A stretch of DNA of 64,000 nucleotides from Loripinus fragilis (Eukaryota; Mollusca; Bivalvia; Lucinida; Lucinidae), in assembly GCA_964019695.1 (NCBI GenBank), contig OZ026531.1:7449701-7513700 (forward strand), given 5' to 3'. Each line of letters starts with the position of its first letter. The stretch's first letter is position 1. The notes beneath the pieces are model-generated. The model made no database searches. It saw only the letters and a program-made list of their open reading frames with translations, and was not told the DNA's origin. Shown here one piece after another: positions 54,737-64,000 of the stretch. The translations under genes and the position numbers were made by a program.

Positions 54737-55403
54737 TAAACGCAATCTAAATGTATTGAAGATACTATTACCAATCAGATAACACAATCATTCGTTCTAA
54801 GAGGTCTATGACTAAGGCATGACTGAAAATGTCGTTGAAAAGAGACTGTAAATATGAAAAATAAACTTCTCAAAAATCACTGGTTTTCTGCGGAAAGTAA
54901 TTTTCTATCCCGTAATAGCTATATCATTGCACAAGGCTATTCTCTTCAACATTTCTCTTTCTGACATGTAGTTTTCAACATATTAACTATAATTAGATTC
55001 ATTTAGATAGCATGTATAGCAATACAAAATACTCCAAGTAGCGATTCTAATACAAAAATGCACCTATTTGACCTTTGACCTTGCTGTGACCTTAATTTGA
55101 AGTTCCCGACATGGCATCCACCCTGGGTCATATCCCCGAAGAATATTTACAGCATGGATGCCGAGCATTAACAAAAATGCCATCAAACCATTTTCTAGGG
55201 GCCTTAGAAATTAAAGGCGGCAGACTATTATACAGCTGACGCAGTGTTGTCCGACTCACTGCCGATTTTATTAAACGCTCCAGCGAATCATAATCAGGCT
55301 GCATTTGTGCGTTAAGAAATGTTTTTGTTTGAATACTGGTCGCCATTAAAGTAATTACACACTCTGCTAATCGTTTAACAAACATCATTAGAGTTAAAAC
55401 AAT

Positions 55404-55640
55404 TGAGCCGCGACATGAAATTTTAAACAATGTTGTATTTGCGATCAACAAAGCCTCAGATCAGCCTGCGCATACGCGCAGTCTGATCGGAGTCTTCGCT
55501 AGTCGCTTGAATTCAATGACTGTTTAACTACTGTCCGAAAATCATTTGGAGTTCCTAAGCTTAAAAGGAGGCTGTACAGGGTCGTCTGAGTCTACACTTG
55601 TCAAAATGCCACATTGTTGGATACCACATGTCGCGGCGCA
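55404..55640 (-). mobile_element. TGAGCCGCGACATG MITE (minus)
   Basis: TGAGCCGCGACATGAAATT, hairpin TCAGATCAGCCTGCGCATAC/GCGCAGTCTGATCGG, ATCATTTGGAGTTCC, and end CACATGTCGCGGCGCA. Confidence 0.8.
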
Positions 55641-55799
55641 TTGTTAAAGACAGCTTGCATGTCCAGTTGCGAAAGATTTGTTTCCTGAGCGGTGCTCAGC
55701 ACCAGCCACATTAATGTACATCGTCTAGGGCAAATCACTGTTGGTGGTCGTTTTAATACATGACGTTGCCAGGGGTAACAACCTACGTAATAGCATGGA

Positions 55800-55990
55800 T
55801 GTTGCGAACACGTTACTTTATGTCCATTCTAGTATTGCAATCATCTTGATGGGAAAGAAAGAGCTGGTTGCTTTGCTTAATTTGTCTTCCTGGTGTCTCG
55901 TGATGGTTGAGTAGCTCTTCCTCGCGGTGCCATGGGGTTATCTGCGACTGTGATTGTGGTATTTCCTGATCATACTCACTAACTATTTTT
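55800..55990 (+). mobile_element. Retroelement tail, subfamily S, 3' end
   Basis: GCGAACACGTTACTTTATGT, AGAGCTGGTTGCTTTGC and TTTCCTGATCATACTCACTA match other S 3' ends. Confidence 0.6.
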
Positions 55991-56269
55991 GTAAGAGCGA
56001 TGTTTACTTTCTGAACAGGCGCAAAAATGTGTAGGTGGCCTGATATAACTTCGGTTCAGTGTATATGGTGCATTTACGTGGCTCTCCAAAGTTGTTATTA
56101 ATTGTGTGTAAACGTACCTGGTCCTGTCCCGTTGTTCTCCGCATTTCCGTGAGATACAAGTCGTTTCTCAGCCGAAACGAGTTAAGTTCACCAATTGCAG
56201 CCAATTTTTGTCCCAAGAATTTTTTGGCTTAGATTTTCATTTTTATGTTATTTTTTTAATTAAGAAATA

Positions 56270-56700
56270 TATCAGCTCCAGCAGTGAATTGTTGTGTAAT
56301 AATTCACTGTTTGTAGGTCAGTTGTAAAGAAGATCAAATCACGAGCGCGTAGCGCAAGTGATTTATCGTCGTACAACTGACCGACAAACAGTGAATTATT
56401 ACTCAACAATTCACGCAATAGAGCTGATCTATTTCGATTCTAACACACAGTAAACGACGAAAACACATTCGAAGTCTTCAGCTTCTTCCAACTTTCCGCC
56501 ATTGCACTGAAGAACTCCCGCCAATTCTTAGACAACGTCACATACCTTTACATGTAATTGTAACGTCTTTCAAGCGTAAAAACGACGTTACACCGTCTAA
56601 CGCCATGAGTGACGTCATTTTCTAGTGACGTCAGATATCACACACTTTAGCAGTGAATTATTGTGCGATATATCACAGTTTGTTACCGTTGGCTCTATAG
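56270..56700. mobile_element. Palindromic element with CAGTGAATTATT arms
   Basis: GCAGTGAATTGTTGTGTAAT with AATTCACTGTTTG is mirrored by CAAACAGTGAATTATTAC and CAACAATTCACG at 56387-56415. A further arm, GCAGTGAATTATTGTGC, lies at 56651. The middle loop holds GAGCGCGTAGCGC. It is a large foldback; its outer borders are uncertain. Confidence 0.6.
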
Positions 56701-56814
56701 GCGAGGTGTGTTAGAATTATTGGTATAGGTCAATTAGATAATGAGTTCTAAAAAAGTGCTCATCCAAAAATTTCAATTCATTCAGCCTCACAAAGAGCAC
56801 CACTGAATTTGAAT

Positions 56815-59800
56815 GTGAATTGCGTTACTGTGATGAAGTATACTTGTACATACCAAATTTCTTACAAGACTGAAATATTTAAGGGCTTTTATAGCATGCA
56901 CTTCTACTTGGATCTCTTGTTGATCAAATGCGCCTATTAAGTAGAATTTTTATCATGTTTTGCTTCTCAGCATGGTCTTAGCAGGTTTGTTATGAATTTA
57001 CAGTGGAACTCAACTGTAATTCTAGGAGTACAATTATTGTTTAAATTGTATCCATCAAATTTGAAGAGTTGACCAGAAAAAAATATTGCTTTTGAAACAG
57101 TAGATGATGAATATTTAAAATTACATTCTTGTTTGGTATTGGAAATAATTAATTGTATTCTTGTATAGAGAACATTGTGCCAATAGGTCGGTAACATAAT
57201 TCACATACCGTACGCTCTGGTCTTATTTCTTGCGTAGAAACATATATTTTTCTGCAAAATATCAGGTTCTAGTGTGTTGCTTAACACTTTTTACATCATC
57301 ATTTGCACATTGGAAGTAAACTGTTGCGTCTAGTTTTATTAATCGTGTTGGAATAACAATTTAAAATATGATTATAGAATAATGATTTTAAATATACCAT
57401 ATATTTGAAAACTTGTTGTGGCTCACTACAAAGTCTGACAATGCAGAATAAATAATCTAACTACAATAAATGCCTTTTCATGTACATACATTACAAAAAA
57501 GCAAAATTTGCATCATTCACAAAGATACGCCCTTCTCAGAAAAATGGCTAAACGTTCATGGTAACGTAATTCACATAGCTAATTTGCTCACTTCAATTGG
57601 AGATAAGAAGTTATACATCCAGGTTAACTATTTTATCTATCATATAAACCATAAAGGTTATCAACAGAGTAAGTCATGAGAACATTTTGGGTCTCTGTGA
57701 TCAACTGGAATAGGCCTTCTCCCAGTAGTAGAAAACTACAGCAGTATCAGGTTACCACTGAGTTCCACTAGGTACATTCTGATGCTAGCAGACAGCATTT
57801 CTCTGTGTATTTGCATAGGAAATTATACATAATTTAGAGGAAAACTCTCAATTTTATTCTTTTTCTGCTAATTTTCGGGTAGTAAACATGTTTAATATCG
57901 TGTAATTTATTAAATGTGTTCCTTTGGTTGTTGCAATATTGACAGTGAGTAGATGTAGTGAATATATAATAGCTATCATAATTTCCAGCAATCCCATGGA
58001 GACGTGTTGTCTGCTGATAACCTTTGTAAACAGTTTGGACCCAGATCAGGATCAACAGAACGTCGGTCCTGATCTGGACTCGAACTGATTGTATCGACAC
58101 ATTTTTTGAAAAAGTTAATTTTGAAAAAAAGTTAGCAGTCGACAAGGAAAACATGAAAAATTACCCAGCATGCAAAGAGCTGAACATGTCTCAGGTTTTA
58201 ACCAAAGAGTGTTTTCTTCTAAAACGTGTGTCAAAACGGTCATCGTTTCATTAGCACCCTCCTCCCCTTTGGACAGCCTTACACAATTTTTGCATGCTAC
58301 TGTTGAAAAGTGATGTTTTAGTCTACTTGTTTTCAAAACACTATCAGAGCATAACACATGATCATGCCCGACAGCTTATCGGACTTGATCCGGATGTAAA
58401 CAGTTTGCGAAGCAAAAAAACAAGAGTAGATAAGGGCAAACGTTGCAGACCCAGAATAACACCTGTCTTTGTTACAATCAAGAGTTTTAATTCCACATGT
58501 TCTTATTACTTGTAGGTTTATTGTGGGATGGCGATGGGTGAAAAATTGAATAAATTTTAATTCTTGACCAGTGTTTAGATTAGATATTAAGTCCATATCT
58601 TTTGTCATCATTTTTTTCTTTGAATATTTCCACCATATCAGGCTCTACCTCTCTTCTTTTTAGCACATAAAAATCTGTTGTTTTTTTTGTCAGAAAATGT
58701 AATCCCACTATTTTAATACTTCGGAAACCCTTTTAAAGGTCAAACGGTGAAATTAGTTCGATTCATTTTCATATTAATTAGAATATATTGCTAGCAGAGT
58801 ACACACTTCAAGATATATCCCATATCTTTACACACACTAGGTGCAGGGAATTGGTAATATTTGTACTAGCTGATCCTGAGAACATTTACCGGATAAGACC
58901 TATTGACCAGGATGCAATAGCGAGAGTGCGTATTTCAAAGCATACACATAAACTCACCAATAAACTACCAATGGTAGCAGCAACAAGATAAAAATGGTTT
59001 GAAAAAGAGAAAATAACAATTGAACAACAAATCAGAAACTTATAATTACCGTCGATTTGTTGCCTTTGACCCTATGATTGGACTAATCTGAGTTTTTTTG
59101 AAGAATGTGAATTACGTTATCTACTTGTGAATTACGTTACCCATGTTTAATCCAGCTCATTTCAAAAAACCATACGAACAATCCCTTAGGGATTTACACT
59201 ATTCAATTTTGATTTTTACATGCAGATTACTTTGCATATGGTGTGTTGATATATTGAGTATCTTTGTAAGTTACATGAATAGGGGAGTTGATGTACCCAG
59301 AGCATATAGATAAATACTTGTTAAAATAAAATTACAACTGCAATATGGTTTAAATTGATCTTTATTAACTGGGACAGATTTGCTTTTCTTAAAAACAAAC
59401 AATTTTTTCAGCTAGTGTCTGCATTTAGGGAGGTATTTGGGTTTTAGTAAAATTGTAGTAACGTAATTCACGGTAACGTTATTCACAAATTTATGTTTCC
59501 ACTTATTTTTTTCTAAGCAAACAACTTCTTGTAAAGTTCTTGTATGGTTTGTTATATAATTAGGTTATAGTTCTTACATTGGCTTCAATTGCAATAGGTG
59601 TACCCCTTCTTATACAAAAATACACATAGGGTAACGTAAATCACAAAACTGCAGATTTTTAGACCTCAGATATCTTTTCATCTGCGAAAAATAAAGAATG
59701 GTTTCCCCAAATTCGTTTCTTTTGTCTATCCTCTTGACATAGAGATGTTTGATGTGAGCTTATGATGCATGGTGTATAAATTGTGAGATGGTTAAATTGA

Positions 59801-59816
59801 AAACGTAATTCACATT
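56815..59816. repeat. Cluster of the motif GTAACGTAATTCAC
   Basis: The 14-mer or close variants occur nine times in 3 kb, on both strands: 56815 (-), 57191, 57561, 59107 (-), 59127 (-), 59458, 59473, 59631 and 59801. The surroundings are AT-rich and otherwise dissimilar, so this is not a simple tandem array. It includes paired copies 20 and 15 bp apart. No gene was recognised here. Confidence 0.65.
58026..58091. repeat. AAACAGTT hairpin
   Basis: AAACAGTTTGGACCCAGATC, AGG loop, CCTGATCTGGACTCGAACTG. A member of the AAACAGTG hairpin group with a different loop. Confidence 0.6.
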
Positions 59817-59819
59817 AGA

Positions 59820-62760
59820 TTATGGGACATTAATCATCAATATAACAAAAAAATGTTTTTCACTTTTCAATCAAATGAGGGACATTAAATGAAAGGTATA
59901 TTTGTTTGTCAATATAATAAAGTTGAAAACTGCTTATAGAAACAACCATTTGAGCATAATGCATTCTTAAAATTACATACTATGACGATGGAACACCATT
60001 TTTTGGCCATTTTGGGGGTACTTGCTGTTGATAAGCGTCGTAAGGAATGACTAGTAAATTTCCATTGCTTTTTCCTTTACTTGATTGTCAAGACATAAGC
60101 CTAAACTAAACTGATAACCTTAAAGCGTTAGAAAATACACTGTTTATATGCTAAAGTGGGGATGGGACACAAAAATGACCGAATTGGTGAACTTAACTCG
60201 TTTTGGCTGTTCTGGGCACGTTAAAGCTAACTGTTGTTAAACATATGTCTACAACTGCTATGATATTTAGCATTGTTTAGCCTAAAAGTGTATTCTTTCT
60301 AATCATTTTAATAGATTGGACTATGGTAAAGTATCTTCTGTTGTCCTCTCTTTGATTTTGAAAGAATAAATACTGCTGTGTCATTCAGACAGACGGACAC
60401 ACGGACCGAACATGTTATCCCTGGTTATTGCCCAAAAATGTGTGCTTTACATTATTTTAAGTCTATTTGACAAAATCAAAACGAATTGTATACAAAATCA
60501 GAGGAAATGTTGAAACATTGAAAGCATTCATAAATCGACTACGGTATATCATTTCACGCGTACTTCTCTCAATGCAGTTGTATTGGTATTCCTTTAACTT
60601 CTACGTATACTTAACCGGCTAACTCAACACGGGACCCTTATACAATACACACTGTAGGCGCCGGGTGCTTTCTTTGCTAGATGTATGTGAACTTACATAC
60701 AAATGTAACTGATTACTATTGTTGATTAGCTGGGCATGCACTAACACACTGTTTCGTTAACCTAACACAGCTTCTTGGTTAGATATTACAGTTTACATGT
60801 ATATGTAGAAAAGAGGAAGCCTTACGGTGCTTTTGAACATATCAGAGGGATCACTCAAATTACGATACGGCTGTTTTTAAGATGGAGCTTAAGAGAAAGG
60901 TATACATGTTAAGGAAATCTTTTGAGCATAATGTGTGCAGTTTTGAAAAGTTAAATATCAACTCTTTAATATCATACCAAACTGATGAACATATTCTGGT
61001 TTCCATAAAATTTAAGATGAACTATTTAAAATACTTAAGGACTTTGAAAACGCATCACCCAGATTAAACCCTTTATTTCTCAAACCCTGAGAATGTCAGC
61101 GAGATAATTTTATTGCATACCATAGTTTGACCAGCCTGTAATGTGTCCTAGAAAATTCATTATTGTAAATTTACTTTAAGGTATTAAAAAGTTATCCGTT
61201 TTAAGACAGGGGTGGTCCATTTTGAAGGACACCAATTCAGCTGCAAGTTAACACGCCTAAGTTTTGATTCCTGACTCAACAAATTTGCGTCCTGGGCTTC
61301 TTTCACGACTGCACATTCATCATTGAACGATTAGAAATGAATTCAGCTCGGTATGCTCAAATTTGCACCCCTTTAAAGATATCGACATACCCTACCCACC
61401 CTGATTACTATAGTCTAGTAATAAAATTTAATATCTTGGGCCTTTTACGTCCGGTTTAATTGGAAGAGGCTAAGGGATACACAAATGACAGATTATGCAT
61501 AAATTACGCTTGTATCACGTGTCTTTTGTATTATGCATGTGGCGTTAACGTGCATTTTAAGATGTTCTCGACCACATGTCAGCATATCTTCTGCCATGAT
61601 TTACATCAAAACGTCTTCCTCACATGATGGTCAGTGTATGTAGTGTCAGTGTATGTAGTCGATATCAGTAATGAAAGCGTGCATAAAGGTAACTTATGGA
61701 ATTTTTTCTAAAAGGGAGCTGTAAATTGATGATATGGTATCAAACATGACACAGTTTAAACACAAAGATAACAAAAAAGCTTCAACTGACAGTGCAGAAA
61801 AGTGCTAGATGCTGTATGTACCCATGTGACGTCATCAGCAGCATCGCTTGATAGTGCAGTCAAATATACCGATTTGAACCGGCGAATAACTTTTCAATCG
61901 TATATACGGTTTGCAAGAAATATGCAAAAATAAGGTGATGCGTTTTCAAAGTCCTCTAGTAGAGATTATTTAATCATTTATAAGGCGTTTAATGAGAAAA
62001 TGTAACATACGCTACCTCTGTGGCGATCATTTTAATTTTCAAAGGTCCATATTTGTGGCCCAGTAGTAGCTTACTTCGATGATATAACCAATTTGGAAAT
62101 CTTATCTTTTGCACTTTTCTGAAGTCTAAAAAGAATTAAAAGTATCAAATATGTTGCGGGGTAACGTATGTAACAGGTTAATGCTGCCATTGTCAGAGGG
62201 TTAATATGACGTAAATCCTTGCAGGACATTGGGATTTAAGAAAAATATGGTCTACAAAATTCCCCCCGGGGGGGGGGGGGGGGGGGGGAGGTAAACCATA
62301 TCTAGGAGGCAGCAGATACATGTAAAACCCTTATCACGGGTTCTAGCTATGATGCCCTCTTTATACCTGATACTTGTTTTGGCCTCGACAAGAGGTTTGA
62401 TTACCAATGGATTATTCCTTCTTGTTTGATACAATAACATGGGATATTCCATTGTACATATCAATGGGCGTAAGGTTATTTAAAAAATGTTTGGGAGATC
62501 TGTTTTACCTCAACAAACAGTGTAGACACTGAGGAAATGCCACATGTTTTAACACTATGAATCATGTTCATTTTAACTGGCTATTTACATAGCCTAGGTA
62601 AACACATTGTTAGGGCAAAATAGTGAATATTTTCTTTCCCACCCGTTTTAACAGATGGTTTGGATGCTCAAAAGAAACGTCTCATTGAGTAACCACAACA
62701 TATGTTTTGGTTGAGAAGTAAGAAAAATATTTTTAATACAAACTCTTAATAAGAGGCTTT
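59820..62760. other. Intergenic stretch with nothing recognised
   Basis: AT-rich DNA with no exon, RNA gene or repeat matching the rest of the window, apart from a G-run (62266-62289). It may contain the promoter and 5' untranslated exon of gene 2, but no recognisable promoter signal was found. Confidence 0.45.
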
Positions 62761-62765
62761 GCTAA

Positions 62766-63128
62766 GGCCAGATTTTTCTTAGTTGATTTACGGGATTTTT
62801 TTTCAGATCTAGGGTCGGGGGGATTTTTTAATATCTTCAGAAAAACAGTAAAACTAGTATGGTAAACCAACAGTCATTATTAAATCTTTAAATATTTTAT
62901 AATTTTCCTAAACGTCTGCATAGGACAATCACTTTTAACAGTGTCACTCTCATATATACACAGACAGAACCTCAAAATGTATATATACTTTTAAATGAAA
63001 CAAATGATATTTAGAGTCGGCGGATAAAGTAGAAAAATAATTTTAGAAATTCAATTTTATTTTGTTTCTACTTTCCGGAAAATAACAGAAGGGGAGTTTG
63101 TAAATCAACTTATAAAAAAATCTGGCCT
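62766..63128. mobile_element. GGCCAG MITE, copy 3, next to gene 2 exon
   Basis: GGCCAGATTTTTCTTAGTTG to GTAAATCAACTTATAAAAAA and ATCTGGCC, with GAGTCGGCGGATAAA inside. It lacks the central hairpin of copies 1 and 2. It ends 28 nt before the exon at 63156. Confidence 0.82.
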
Positions 63129-63155
63129 AAACCATCGTTTTTTATATATTTTCAG

Positions 63156-63318
63156 CTTAAATATATGACGGTCGTCATTGTATCATGCCTACTGTTTGGT
63201 CTGTATTATACATTCGGCAGTACTAGACGTATATCTTTCGATCAAATGCCTTATAGACTCCTGGAAGAGACACAAAATGCAGTTAATGCAATTTCACAAG
63301 ACGAACAGAGAATAAGAG
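63156..63318 (+). CDS. Gene 2 first coding exon: type II membrane anchor
   Basis: The acceptor ATATTTTCAG at 63155 precedes CTTAAATAT and an ATG at 63165. The frame reads MTVVIVSCLLFGLYYTFGS, one hydrophobic membrane span right after the start, then TRRISFDQMPYRLLEETQNA and DEQRIRG. It ends at donor GTAGGG in phase 1. This layout (tiny cytosolic end, single span, charged stem) is that of Golgi type II glycosyltransferases. The start codon is the first ATG after the acceptor; because an acceptor precedes it, an upstream exon (5' UTR, or a longer N-terminus) is expected. The next exon at 63568 begins in the matching phase. Confidence 0.72.
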
Positions 63319-63410
63319 GTAGGGTAAAAGTCGGGTATATTCGGAAAGACAGCTAAAATCGGACAGTGACCTTGTTTGTTTCAAATATTGGAATAAAATA
63401 AATTAACTAA

Positions 63411-63477
63411 GCAAACAGTGAAAATCCTGATGAGACGGCTCATAAGGAGCCGTCTCATTTGGATTTACACTGTTTGC
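63411..63477. repeat. AAACAGTG hairpin in gene 2 intron
   Basis: GCAAACAGTGAAAATCC, arms TGAGACGGCTC and GAGCCGTCTCA, GGATTTACACTGTTTGC. A perfect outer pair within the only complete intron of gene 2. Confidence 0.8.
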
Positions 63478-63567
63478 AAATGAGTGTCCGACTTTACTTG
63501 ATGTCCGAATTTACCCGACTTTACCCTAGTCGAACAAACCACGCATACCAGTCTAATCATTCTGCAG

Positions 63568-64000
63568 ATGTGGTAACTGGCGTTGCCTCGCTGACAAGGA
63601 ATATGGTTGCGTCTGAACAAATTGCTGACAACTCCCCAGTAGCAGCTGACAACTCCCCTGTGTCCGCTGACAACTCTCCAGTGTCTGCTGACATCTCCCC
63701 TGTGTCCGCTGACAACTCTACAGTGTCCTCTGACAACTCACCGGTGTCCGAGGATGACAACAGCAGTGTTCCTTTAACGGGATTTTATGGTAAAGGTGAT
63801 TGTAAAGACATGGACTTTCTCGTATATGACTGTCTTCAGAACGACAGGTGTAAGGGTTGGGGTGATCGACAAAGGGGAATAGTCTCAGTGTTCCTGCTCG
63901 CTCAACTGACAAATCGACGGTTTGTTCTGATTCATGAGCGCCCTTGTAGTTTGTTAAAATTCCTAGCCCCTAATTCGTACAATTGGACTTACTGTTTGGA
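63568..64000 (+). CDS. Gene 2 second exon: stem repeats and glycosyltransferase-like domain (partial)
   Basis: Acceptor TTCTGCAG, phase 1, matching the exon at 63156. It codes for a stem of seven-residue repeats (ADNSPVS type, about six copies), then GFYGKGDCKDMDFLVYDC, RCKGWGDRQRGIVSVFLLAQ, LTNRRFVLIHERPCSLLKFL and APNSYNWTYC, running off the window end. GWGDRQRG followed by a hydrophobic helix resembles the nucleotide-binding start of fucosyltransferase-like families that use GDP-sugars. The precise family is not proved. NST, NSS and NWT are possible glycosylation sites. The exon is incomplete, so the C-terminal catalytic residues cannot be judged. The antisense open frame 63557-63760 is a shadow of the repeats. 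Confidence 0.75.
63630..63757 (+). repeat. Coding minisatellite, 21-bp unit
   Basis: About six units of GCTGACAACTCCCCTGTGTC type, in frame, coding for ADNSPVS and variants (ADISPVS, ADNSTVS, SDNSPVS). The units are close in sequence, so copy number is likely to vary between alleles. Confidence 0.85.

Noticed and set aside
55128..55451. 107-codon minus-strand frame
   Set aside because: Overlaps a MITE at one end and shows no protein family signature.
63557..63760. Minus-strand repeat protein frame (ELSADTG repeats)
   Set aside because: Antisense shadow of the in-frame heptad repeats of gene 2, which has splice sites and a conserved domain.

Overview
The window looks like nuclear DNA of an invertebrate animal, most probably a lophotrochozoan and best guess a bivalve mollusc. 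The grounds are small exons with GT-AG introns of 1-10 kb, complement-control (CCP/sushi) and fibrinogen-related (FReD) domains, tRNA-derived SINEs, and an extreme density of short inverted-repeat elements. Species cannot be named from sequence alone. No bacterial, organellar or CRISPR features were seen. Nearly all long open frames are chance frames or transposon remains. The real coding sequence is a set of short exons recognised by protein motifs, splice sites and matching intron phase.

Gene 1 (+ strand, from before base 1 to the stop at 42867-42869) encodes the C-terminal part of a protein with two CCP-FReD modules in a row. Module A is CCP 5-178 plus FReD exons 10448-10584, 17119-17218, 18928-19092 and 20718-20972. 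Module B is CCP 22816-22986 plus FReD exons 26708-26841, 35521-35617, 40410-40577 and 42592-42869. The modules share the same intron positions and phases, so one arose by duplicating the other. It is probably a secreted or surface lectin-like recognition protein. The 5' end, with any signal peptide, lies outside the window. Two decayed copies of the end of the first FReD exon lie just downstream of it (11364-11408 and 11834-11881).

Gene 2 (+ strand, 63156 to beyond 64000) begins a type II membrane protein. It has a short cytosolic end, one transmembrane segment, a stem with seven-residue tandem repeats, then a domain with a GWGDRQRG motif that resembles GDP-sugar-dependent (fucosyltransferase-like) glycosyltransferases.

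The rest is introns and a 20-kb intergenic stretch (42870-63155) packed with mobile DNA. It includes three SINEs with perfect target duplications, about twenty truncated copies of one reverse-transcriptase element lineage, and one non-LTR reverse-transcriptase fragment. It also includes two larger inverted-repeat transposon-like elements (12071-14006 and 35971-37242), pogo/Tigger-like MITEs, at least nine other MITE or foldback families, and three long-period tandem arrays. Several insertions can be read against an uninterrupted copy elsewhere in the window. The most striking pattern is that 5 of 11 assessable 3' splice sites have a MITE end only 16-28 nt upstream, where the branch point should lie.
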